A DNA stretch of 64,000 nt from assembly GCA_019095985.1 (NCBI GenBank), contig CM032668.1:19681890-19745889 (forward strand). The letters run 5' to 3'. Made by a program: the position numbers and the translations under genes. Positions 25,286 through 36,171 of this stretch are shown here, in pieces. Numbering within the stretch: position 1 is the first letter of the stretch; every line of letters starts with the position of its first letter. The DNA comes from Streblospio benedicti. Lineage: Eukaryota; Annelida; Polychaeta; Spionida; Spionidae. Under the pieces are notes generated by a model. It worked only from the letters and a program-made list of their open reading frames with translations. It had not been told where the DNA came from and made no database searches.

Positions 25286-28200
25286 GTAAGAGCTTGCAGG
25301 CGCATTCTTCGCTACTGGTGACTTCAATGCCACGTTCGTGCATTGCACTGATGCAAGACTAATTTTCTTTCCCTTTCTTTAAAATGCGTATGTTATTGGT
25401 ATATCATTGTGACTATTATGTGAATATAACAGTTATAATTGTAATTTGTGAACTTAGTTGTTTATGTGTCTGGTTTAAATTACAAAGCTTAAGACTAGTA
25501 CTGAAAATGAAACTGAGACGTTCTTCAAAAACATCTATGTGTCCATTCATGAGTATGAATAATCAAACATAATTTTATAGTTATGAATTTAAATAAGAAG
25601 TACATGATTTAATTAACATATAAGAATATTAGATAGGTTGTTGTTTAAACACTATTTCAAAGTTGTTTGCAGTTCTACACCCATGGCCTATTAGGTTCCA
25701 CGTATCCAGCCAAACACAAACCACTACATAATACTTGTAAAATCACACAGTTTAAGTTTATGAATTAACCAATACTTAGAACACTCAGACAAACGTGTAT
25801 TTAGTCACATGTCACTTTAAGTTTAGAAGTAAATGGTTGTAAAGTCAAAGGAGTTCACCATCAAACAAGTTTGAACACTCCTCATGTAGGGAGAGCCATT
25901 CTGAGAACACATATCCCACTTCAGTCTGATACAGTAGAACCTCCATTGTAAACCACTTCTCTATTGAGACAACCTTCACAATAGGACAATTTCAAATGGT
26001 GTCACATGGCCAATTAAAACCACCATGGACTCCATAAAGAGACCACCTCTCTATTGAGGTTCGTTGAAGCTAAGTACTGGGTGGTCGTAATTGAGAGGTT
26101 CTAGTGGAACAGTTTGTTGACAGTGGGCATGAAAATGTACATACATGTACATTTATGTATGAATTGGTATGTATATGTTTTGACTGGAATTTCACTCATG
26201 GACCCTAACCTGCAATTAAGACCACAATGAACACCTTTACTGAAAGCAATTGAGGCCAGGCACTGATGGTATTAATTACCAGGTTCTATTGGAACAGTTT
26301 ATTGATAATAGACCCACTTAAAAGTGGATAAAAGGGTATATGTTTTGACTAGAATTCCTATTTGCATTAAAGTGGCCTCAATTACCATTATGGCACACGC
26401 CCAACCACCCGTGTATGATTTTCATTCATAATTACAATATGAAAGTTTGAAGATCATTAGTCATTCATTTATATGCAGAAATTCTATGTGAAGCACAAAT
26501 GTACATGTTAAATAGTTTAAGTTAACTCCCCAGTTTGAAATATTGGCCTATTCTTTCTGATCATGGTACTCTTTGACTCACATAGACTGAAAAAAGGCCA
26601 TTTTCATGCAAGTGTTCACTTTTATGTAAACCAAAATTATAAAAATTACGACGTAGATTTGGCAAAAAAAAAATGCTGTATCATTCATATGATTTTTATT
26701 TTGATACTCAATACCATTGTTTAGTTACGATAGAAAATGTTACTCCATGAACTTGAGAGCACGTTAGCAATATATTAAGGCTTATGAAATTAATCTTATT
26801 AAGGCATATGTATATTAAGGCTTATGAAATTAATTTTTTAAGGCTTATGTATATTAAGGCTTATGAAATTAATTTTTACTTTTGTAGCAACGTATAACAA
26901 CGTATATCAACGTATATCAATGTATATCGAAGTACGTCAACGAATAAACCCTAACGCAACGTCCAATGTTCAATTCTTATTCAAAGTTCAATTCTAATTC
27001 AAATACTGTGTATTACAATTGTGTTGTAGCTACATGGGAAAAGATGGTTTCTGATTTTATGTAATTTTATCACAATCATGACAGTTATCCCCTTTGGTTT
27101 ACCTGGCATGTTTTTATATTCAGTAATGAATCATTGCTCCCAACCATCCATAGAATTTTACTTTTCAAGTTTGCGGGGAAAGACATCATAATGTAAAAAA
27201 AAAACGAAAAAAAGAAAGAAAACTTTTTTGACAATGGGTGCAGACGGTTTTTATCATCTTGCTACACCAAATAACCTGCAACCTATTCAATCCTGATAAT
27301 TGTATAATGGCGACACATTTTTAGATATTTATGTACGCAATAAGTTTAAGTCAACTAGGTTCAATATCATAGGGGATAGATGTTACAACTGTTTTTATAG
27401 CCTCTGATTATTTTGCCATGTTGCGGAGTTATGAATTTTGTGTTTTGTATGTTTATATAAGTCGCATTATTAAATTCAGGAGCAGAAGTCAGCAACATAC
27501 AGTAGAACCTCCAATAAAGACCATGCACATCTAGAAAGAGACCATTTTCTGCAGTCCCAAATCTTCATAAAAAGGCCAATCTAAATCTCCATAAAAAACA
27601 TCATTCTATAGAGACCACTCGAGGCTGGTCCCTTGGGTTGTCATAACAGAGAAGTTCTACTGTAATAGAACACCCCCTCCCCCCCCCCCCAAGAAGTTAG
27701 CATAGATATGTGAAATAGGTACCACCCCTCCCCCATGGATCAGTTAACATTAGCTGGTAAACATTGCTGAAAAAAACTAAGAAATGTTGTGCAAGTAATA
27801 TCTTGCTCTTTCTAATTCCCGTGCATTATTTCTATAATTTCTGTAAATGTTTTTTATTTAATCAATTCAAGAATGTCAGTTATTCATGATCGATTGACTG
27901 GAAACAATATGCAGTATATTATTAGTTCTCTCTGACAAATCCTGGACTATAACAATTGATAGTTCATTGTCTATTATATAATATCTAACGATGCAAAAAA
28001 AGGTCTTTATAGAACTATGAAGAAAGAAGTTTCTATTAACATAATTATACAAAATACAGTCTACCTGCCTAAGACCACCTTATGACATGTATTGGTCACA
28101 TTGGAATGCTGGTCATGCTATGCTACTATATATGCATGAATAGTTTGGTGAAGACTTATATCAAGTCTAATAGGCTGCTTAGGGTCATTCAAAACCTCTT

Positions 28201-31200
28201 CCGTTGCATGTCCATTCCGGTGAAATCTTGGGTGATCCTTTGATAACCCAAAGGCTGGTCACTGAATGTGTAGACATGAAATGTCAGGTGAACCATGTAT
28301 CTACCATGACAGGCCCCATGACATACTACATAGTTTGGTCTTAATGACCCACTGCAAAGACGATGTAACAAAATAACAATGTTAATTTATATAATGCAAA
28401 CGCATTGCCTTATTTATAAATTTATGTATAAATACAATGTATGTTAGATAGGGTTCCTAATTTTTAAGTGTTGTTTCATGTATAAACGCCTGTTGTTTGA
28501 ACCAATATTTCAGAGTTTTTGATCAATCACTTGACAGTCATTGTCTTGATCGGATCCTATCAAAACGTTTATCTACTTGGTGTAATAGTGTTTAGGGTTG
28601 TAAAAGATGTTCTATCATCATAGAAAATGCAGAAAGTCCTTGATGTTAGGCTATTTAAACATATAAAACAGTGGGTTCAAGTATATGGGTTAGACTTGGG
28701 GGTGTTGGGATACCATAAACTTATATCCACACAATTTGTGGACTAAACAACATTGTATTTATAAAACATACACATATAAGAACATACATACTCAGTCAGG
28801 AAAAAAGAACTAGATATGATATGTGTGCACATTGTAGATACCGGTATATCATTTAGCAAGCAGCATTATATGTATTCCCCCTGTATGTTAGTATCCATGT
28901 TAAAATATCTACACCTAATTATTCTTGGTGAACGAACGCACACTGTCATGTAGTATGTGAATGACCTGCGTAGACATAAATGATCCTTTGTTTAGAATTC
29001 TTTCATGATGATTCATATACAATATTACATGTACATCTATAACATGGGGCTCTTTCATTAACAGTTTTCATTATTGTGGAAAAATGTTGCAATATGCTGC
29101 TGAAAATTGATATTTAAGCATGATGAATGTGTGTAAATTCAGCGCAACATTTTGGTGATATAAAACTGATTGCAATACCTTTCAATACTAGTAATAAAAA
29201 TGTATAATGTCTATATGCATCATTATAACAGCAAGTAACTTAGTAAGTATAGCGTTATTCCTATATAAAAGATTACACATTGTACAAAGTTTCAAGCTTG
29301 AACTCTTCATTTTCTTTTCATAAATATTCATCCGACAGGGTTTCATTTCCATTCCCATCTTATCACTACACACATTGCCTGGAGCATATATGTAGATATA
29401 AACTAGACTAGAACCATGGGTATAAGCCAGCTTCTGCTTACCGCCATACTAATCCCAGCTGGTCTGTTCTTCAGGATGTTCCGCTTCAATCTGGCGAGAG
29501 GAGTCTGGCTACTTAGACCAGCCTCCTTACAACACTATGAATGACACCAGTCATGATGATTGCAAGCTTGAGTGTTACGTCTCTACTAATAAAGTTTGCA
29601 AGGCAATAGATTATCGGCCTGCCACTAGGTACTGCAGAATGCACAACATGACCAATCCAGATGTTGTGGTACAAGATGTTGAAGCCAAACGAGGGTTTTG
29701 GATATGCACGGAAAATGGTATGGACGACCACCACTCCTCGCGCATCTGAAGCTTTGCATCCTATGTCTATAACCAATTGCCTAAGTTGCTCCTTCTAAAT
29801 GCTTGTCCAGCTCATCTTGAAGAAGCTCATTACAAAGTGACAGATTTTGCTTTCAGTATATGCCTCCATATGTTCAATCGTTGTGCGAATTGTATTAATC
29901 TGTGTTCTTTGCATTGCTTTCATGAAAATAAACAACTCACCATGAACTGCTTTCCTAACCAGGACAAGTTTTGATTTTGTTTTTGAGTTTATTGTCTACA
30001 ATATATTTTTTAAAGCTAAAATTGCTGCCAGTTTTACATCTAACATAGTCTTATGCACAATTAATAAAGTTTGTACGCTTTGACTACATTGTGATTTTCC
30101 CGTATGTTCTCTCAGAAATTTCAATCAACCATATTCTCTAAAACTTAATATGAACTATATTCAATTTATAAAGCACATTTCCTGTACATTCATGATAAAA
30201 ACATTAGCAATGAGTTTCGAAATAACAAACATTAGTCTATGAATTAAGAGTTTGTATGTTTACTCGCCTTTGGAAAGTCACTAATACACAAACTTTTACA
30301 ATATTATATATCTAAAGATATGCCTTCATTATACTCATTATCATCATCATATCAATACATGTATATAGTTAGTTTGTGAGTAATTTGAGTCAGAGTGTTA
30401 CTCATATACTAGAAAAAGTTCATTATTTCTTGCAGGCCACACTTTAGTTTCTAGCAAAAGCATTTGTTACTATGCATGGTTGATTTACGACCCACCCGCT
30501 ATTAAATCTGGTCAATTATTTCATGATTTTGCCAGATCATCGACCTGTTGGGTCTCAGAGTAAATCTGAGCTGCGCACCATACGCCAAGCCAGCCTCCAG
30601 TTGTGAAAAATCCTGGATCTGCCACTGGCTAATGGATTCATGTTACCAAATCTGGCTAAAAGTCTATTGACAGATTCCAACAACCCAGTGTCGTGATAGA
30701 ATTCGTGTGCAACTCGTGTTTTCCAATCTGGAGATCACATCCATCCTGGACCTTTGACAAAGTCCCCTGTTTTGACTTATTATATTTATGAATCTTAGGC
30801 TAAGTATGAAACAGTTCAAAGTAATGTGACTGCCTAATCTTTGAATGGGTGGAAAAGTTAAAATGTACCATATATATTGATGAGTGGAAAGTGAGCATGT
30901 GGTTTTGGTAGGTGGAATTGCTAGGACGTATCATGGACATAATAAATACTCATCTGTGAAGTCAACTTCTTATAAGGGTGCATTCATATTGTAATTACCT
31001 TTTAGTTTCATTCATTGCAAAGATTGCAATATTAAACATCATATTTTACTTATTTCAGATGATGACGCAACAACAGAGGCACCACACATGGGTATGTATT
31101 AATACACAAAAATAACTTGGAAAAGGTTTTTAATTGTAATAGGTGTGTGTTTTAACTACATTTAATTCAATAGTCTTCTTCATATATCCAAATGCAATAT

Positions 31201-32384
31201 TTGATACACAAGTATAAAGCAAAAAAAATTAGACGCCCCAAAAACATCTCACGATGCTTTCTATTTTCATCACAAAAGGTTTTTTTTTTCTGAAGACATT
31301 AATTTTGCTTTATAAAGGTGGTACATAATGTATTACGTATAGACAAGGAAGAAACGTGCTTTGGAGGCGACAGTTAGAGCATAATGCATGAAACAACTGC
31401 TATCTCTATCATACCAAAGCTGTGTAGTAAATTAATATTAGGGTTTGGATTTTATTAGGAAGTTGGAGGGGGGGCGGTGAAAAAGGAGAGGGATGCAGAA
31501 AGAGGTAAACGAAAAATAGGGAAAGAAGGATCTACATTTAGTAGAATGGGGGATGGGGGTAGGGTAATGAGAGTGGAATGTGGGTAAAAAAATAGTGTGG
31601 TTTCTGATCTCCGGACCCGGTACAGCTCCATTTTAAACACTTGTATAACAAGTTCCATCACCAAACCATAATAATATATTCGAGCCAGTGACCAAAAAGA
31701 AATCAAATGTCCACGTATCAGTAGTATGTCAATATAGGGGGCAGGGGTGGGGGGTTATGAAAATCTCACATCCCTAATATTCTTTTGACATTATTTGTAA
31801 TTTTTTCGGCCTTTTCTCCCACATCCCACTTCCTTGTAACCCATGAGCCCCCGTGTATATATGCTCACATACTGAGTGATTATTTTTCAATCTGCCAGAT
31901 GGTGAGGGGTTGGCCAACCGTGTTTTCATGTGGATCCGAGAATATCCAGAATACACTGTGATGATTGGCATGGGCGCAATGATCCTTATGCTTGTCATCA
32001 CCGCCATCTGTCTCATCTGCTGCTTGTCAGGACGGTAGGGCCTTTTTTTGTAATATTTTAGGTATTTGCCTACAGTGTACATGTATATGCAAACAATAGA
32101 ACCTTGCTTCACTTTCAACTCGATCAATCACATTTCAAATTTACTTGAACAGATTCTGATTATTCTTCAATTTGAGTGTGACAACTGCTAACTTAAAATA
32201 CTGCGTGAATGGGTTTTTACCATGCATAGATAGTCTGCTGATTTTAAAGAAATAATAATATTGTAATAAACACCATGAAGTGTTGCTCGACAAGATTTCG
32301 TTACTTAAAAAAATTGTTTCTATTTTTTGAAGAATACATTCAATGATATTCATGTAACTTTCAATTTTCAGGAATAAGGAATGA
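25195..32384 (+). CDS. Gene B: small PAN/Apple single-pass membrane protein
   Basis: Five exons (25195-25285, 29475-29717, 31059-31091, 31899-32034, 32372-32384) join in phases 1,1,1,2 to a complete 171-residue protein. Residues 1-24 are a signal peptide (IQVLLSTILAAVFGFVSV core); 32-108 a PAN/Apple domain with six Cys (32, 60, 64, 72, 84, 108) and two N-glycosylation sequons; 112-130 a short acidic linker; 144-165 the membrane helix; 166-171 a tail of six residues. The helix and juxtamembrane part match gene A (about 24 identities in ~38). There is no mucin or SEA part. Predicted role: cell-surface ligand-binding or adhesion protein, likely needing a partner to signal; this is inference. Confidence 0.8.
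25930..26110. mobile_element. Tigger/pogo-like MITE
   Basis: Begins TACAGTAGAACCTCC and ends GAGAGGTTCTAGTGG, an imperfect inverted repeat, with agaccacctctctattgag inside. A further degenerate copy seems to follow to about 26298 (accaggttctattggaacag). Confidence 0.65.
26770..26945. repeat. Two adjacent tandem repeats
   Basis: Three to four units on the theme tattaaggcttatgaaatta, then about five units on the theme caacgtatat. Confidence 0.85.
27498..27664. mobile_element. Tigger/pogo-like MITE, well preserved
   Basis: 167 bases from TACAGTAGAACCTCC to GAAGTTCTACTGTA: short terminal inverted repeats with TA at both ends, as expected for pogo/Tigger-group target duplication. Interior has agaccac motifs. 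Confidence 0.8.
29475..29717 (+). CDS. Gene B exon 2: whole PAN/Apple domain
   Basis: Acceptor ggtctgttcttcag|GATGTT, donor AATG|GTATGG, phase 1 to 1. Encodes CSASIWREESGYLDQ at the start, the DDCKLECYVSTNKVCKAIDY core, and GFWICTEN at the end. The frame would stay open past the donor to a stop at 29747-29749, so unspliced read-through would give a short secreted form. Confidence 0.8.
31059..31091 (+). CDS. Gene B exon 3: acidic linker
   Basis: A 33-base exon, phase 1 to 1: acceptor tacttatttcag|ATGATG, donor ATGG|GTATGT. Encodes DDDATTEAPHM. It occupies the place of the mucin and SEA exons of gene A. Confidence 0.7.
31899..32034 (+). CDS. Gene B exon 4: juxtamembrane and membrane helix
   Basis: Acceptor tttttcaatctgccag|ATGG, donor GACG|GTAGGG, phase 1 to 2, as in gene A. 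Encodes NRVFMWIREYPEYTVMIGMG, a hydrophobic helix and CLICCLSG at the inner face. Confidence 0.9.
32372..32384 (+). CDS. Gene B exon 5: last codons
   Basis: Acceptor aactttcaattttcag|GAAT in phase 2; reads R-N-K-E then TGA. Very short coding end followed by a 3' UTR. Confidence 0.75.
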
Positions 32385-32493
32385 ACTGGCTGAAGAACCA
32401 CATTTGATACTGCTCAACTTACAACTCGTGCTACTGTGTGAATGGTTTTATACAATGCATCTCAATGACTGCCGAATTCTTCATCAATATTGA

Positions 32494-32499
32494 AATAAA
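32494..32499 (+). terminator. Candidate poly(A) signal of gene B
   Basis: AATAAA about 110 bases after the stop codon of gene B. Confidence 0.5.
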
Positions 32500-33693
32500 A
32501 ATCATGAAGTTACTCTAGATTTCAGTACATCAAAAAATGTTCAGGTAGCTAGTAATTATTCCGGTATAATGATTATGTGCTAGGAGTTATTAGGTTTATA
32601 TTTAAACTGGGCATGACAGGATGTTTGTTATGTGTGTAGTTGTTCATTGGCTGTTGTAGCATTGTACATGATCATGACTTTTACCATTATTTCATTAGAT
32701 ATGTTCATTCCTTGTAAGTTTAAATTATGACTTTTGAACACTACCTTGTTGCTAAAATGACTTACAAGCGAAAGATGTATGCTGAACATTTCAATAAGTT
32801 TGAATCTTTTTGCTTGTTTGTTAAAACACATCACATTTCAGATTTGATTTCGACAATTACTATAGATTTTAATTTTGGAAAGAATTTGTCCAGTATGTCA
32901 CTTGGTAGATTAATGTTTGCATGCGTAGATACATGTAGTTAAAGCATATCTGTTGCCAACAATAGTGCTGCTACAAAACCATAATATAATAGATGCAATT
33001 GTACAACATAACCATATATTTTCTGTTGTGAAAAAAACACCAATGAAATATTTGGCTTTTTTAAGTGAGAGCCATGGTTGAACTGGCTTATAATTTGTTG
33101 TCACTTAAATGATATTTATATTATTAAATTTGAACATATACATGTATGTTCTTAGTATTCAAAAGTAATATTACAATTTTTTTAATTTAGCCAAAATTGG
33201 CAGGTTGTTTACAGCGATTTAAGGTTTTATAATAATTGAGCACATGAGAATTTGTGTTTGTTAAAAATAAGATTGAAATAATTTACTTTGTTAAAAATGG
33301 TGCAAATTTGTATATAATATTTACAATTCAATTTTATGTAATAAATCTTTTATATATTTTACATTTGTATATTCTATGGATCGTATTTACATTATCGACA
33401 GAAAAGTCACTAAAAAGTTTCAATATACTAAACTTTGTAATAGTGTACATTCGAATTGACCTTCTTTAACACACAATTTTATACCTATATTTTCATTGAC
33501 ACCTCCAAGCTCGTCAAATTATCACAGAACTAATAATATACATGTAGTTTGTAATAACAAATGTAAACATCAGAAGAAACCATACTTTTCCAATTGAATC
33601 TTCCAATTAATCATCATCTTTCTACTTATTTGAAATTATTCCACATGACACATTGAGGTAAATTTGAGTTAAAATAAATTTCTACATTTATAT

Positions 33694-34610
33694 ACCGTGT
33701 TTGTTCTTACAAGCGCACCTGCCTTATTAGTGCACACCCTATTAACACAGATTAAATCAAACAAATTTTGCTCTCTTTTTTGCAAAGATTTCACTTACCT
33801 GATGCCATATTGTTAGACTAACACTGCAGTATTATTTGGATAGTCTCAACCATGCCAGGCGCCTTGTGAAACAATGTTCACGATTCATACAGTACTGATA
33901 TCGTCAGAAGGATACAGAATCGAAACAAAATTAGAGGAATCGGCATAATAAAACGTAATAATTCATAACAATCCTAAACAAAGTTATGGCTATCACGGTT
34001 TTCTTGGAACTGCTCAATGACCAAAACTACGAAACTTACGATTATCGAAATAAACAGAAAAAACGTAATGATCAGAATAATTTCACACATTGGCGTCCAT
34101 CTTTGATACTTAAGCGCTCATAAATATTTGGATTAGTTGGGGCGTTCTCGTTTATTCTCGCCACAATGATAGCGCCGGAATTGCGGACGCCGTACAGACA
34201 CCCAATGAAATGAAAATCTGTCAAAATGTCGGCGTGATTTTAAACTTCTAAAAATATTCTCCGTAAAATGCATAATATTAGGGAAATATGATATAAATAA
34301 TATAATCGGAATAAACGTAACTTCAAGCAAGTTATGAAGAAAGCCACAGAACCTTTTTACTTTCGTAATATATAGTCGCAACAATGAGAAGAAATGGGGA
34401 AAAAGTGTCAGGAATCATACCGTAATTCTCGAAAACTTTCTTCTGTATCCTTCTGACAATGTCAGTACTGGCCAATGTACATGTTGATGTTTATCATTAT
34501 TTTGAAGCAATAAAGCAAAAAATGTATGAACCACAAAAATTGTTGGGGTGCGCTTATTAGACATCCCTTGTGTTTTTGTTTTTTGTAAGAGCACTGTGCG
34601 CTTATTAGAA
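33694..34610. mobile_element. Non-autonomous DNA element with long inverted ends
   Basis: Inner arms gtactgatatcgtcagaagg (33892 region) and ccttctgacaatgtcagtac (34450 region) are near-perfect inverse matches; outer arms share gcgcacc and cttattag phrases in inverse order. No transposase frame recognised. Ends are approximate. Confidence 0.5.
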
Positions 34611-35008
34611 CGAATATTAACCATATTGTACAATGTATATAGTTGGTCGCCTATTATATTTAATTGTCTTTCCTTACCACGAAGTTTTATGTTAAAAAAA
34701 CACAATATAAATTCTTTTACTGCTTTTCGTTTCTAGATAAAAAACTTATTCTAAAATAAAAGTAAAAGAATGTATATTGAGCTTTTCGAACATAAAATTC
34801 CAACGGTAAAAAAGACACTCAAATAATATACATTTATATAATGTACTGCATTACACTAAGATCAGACATCAAGCAAGATAATCTGAAATGCAGTAGAATG
34901 AATGCTACAAATGATATGAAATGCATACATGTTTGTAAATAATTGACATGGTTCATCCAATATGTTGGATATAATATTCCTTTGTTCAAGTTTTCATTCA
35001 AAATCTTC

Positions 35009-35247
35009 GTTTAAACTTATACTTTGAAGCACTTTTTTAAGGCTCATCTGAAGCTTTCAGTCATTTTCCCATAACTATTTCCCATCGTGCACTAGTCATC
35101 ACAAGATCGTGGTGTGATCACATTGGCCTTCTGGATGCTGTATTAGATGCCAGGAAGTTCTAGTGCACTGTAGAAAAAAGGTCATAAGAAAATGACTGAA
35201 AACTTCAGATGAGCTATTAAAAAGTCGTTTAAAGTATAAGTTTAAAC
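35009..35247. mobile_element. MITE-like element with ~65-base inverted repeats
   Basis: gtttaaacttatactttgaa on the left is inverted on the right (aaagtataagtttaaac); the match continues inward through ctcatctgaa and agtcattttc with few differences. Non-coding. Confidence 0.85.
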
Positions 35248-36029
35248 TAAGATTATGGTTTATCCAATATAATATATCAAATTAAAAAGATCATCTAATC
35301 AAAATAGACATTAATTGTATCACAAATATACAGCAGCATTACATTGACTGATGTAAACAGATGACATCACTGAACATCTTCCATATTAACATAACAAGCG
35401 CAGAAGTTCACATGCATATAACAATTTGATAAAAAACACATGAAAAGCATTCTTATGTACCATATATAACCAAATAAAGGCCCTGACTCTTCTGAGGGCC
35501 TATATACAAGCAGAATTGGGACCAGATCAACATTGAAATTCCACTGATATACACATTCATGTTAAAGGCCGTACCTAAATTGACTATTCTTCTAAGCTTA
35601 CAGGCATTTTAGATGGGTGTATATGGTGTATATATATAACCATTATTTGACTAGAACAAAACACATTTCCCTGAATAAAAACACAGCAGCACCACCCTTT
35701 GCATGAGGAAAAGCCAAGAGCTGTTTTACATACATTGTAATATTCAAACGTGTAACAATCTATTGACCTAGTTTTGCTGGTACAATTACCTTTCGTGATT
35801 AGACATTTATAAAACATAACTTTTGATAACTATATGACATTTTTCTTTCACACTGATACTTAGCAATAAGTCGGCAGTTAAAGAATCAACGAGAAAAATG
35901 AGATTGATAGGATAGTACATCAAACCTAATTTACAACATTACTAAATATCATCAGTCTTAATTGACATTACACAGACACAATGACCTGAATGGAAGATCT
36001 GGAGATTTTTTTTCAAATGTATTTTAATA

Positions 36030-36171
36030 CTACACATCTGAAGGATTTGAAAATGATGGTTTTGAGACAGGTTTCTTTTTCCTCAGCGACATTTTGATGG
36101 TGTTCCCTATCCGCCGATGCTTCTTCTCTGCACTCTGAGTACCAGTTGGGGAAGTGACAATGTTCACTTTG
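36030..36171 (-). CDS. TRPC last exon: basic tail and PDZ ligand
   Basis: Acceptor tgatttcttgcag|CAAAGT, phase 2. Encodes [20 protein letters not shown], a KMSLRKKKP basic patch, and FSNPSDV before TAG at 36030-36032. S-D-V at the end matches a class I PDZ ligand (S/T-x-hydrophobic), as used by scaffolded TRPC channels. Confidence 0.82.

Larger units (their letters stand above)
25286..29474. other. Gene B intron 1
   Basis: About 4.2 kb without coding sequence. Holds two Tigger-like MITEs (25930-26110, 27498-27664), a tandem array on ttaaggcttatgaaattaat (26770-26880) followed by a 12-base array on aacgtatatc (26889-26945). Confidence 0.6.
32500..36029. other. Region between convergent genes B and TRPC
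   Basis: No exon seen. Contains a ~0.9-kb inverted-repeat element (about 33694-34610) and a short inverted-repeat element (35009-35247), and presumably the 3' UTRs of both genes. Confidence 0.5.
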
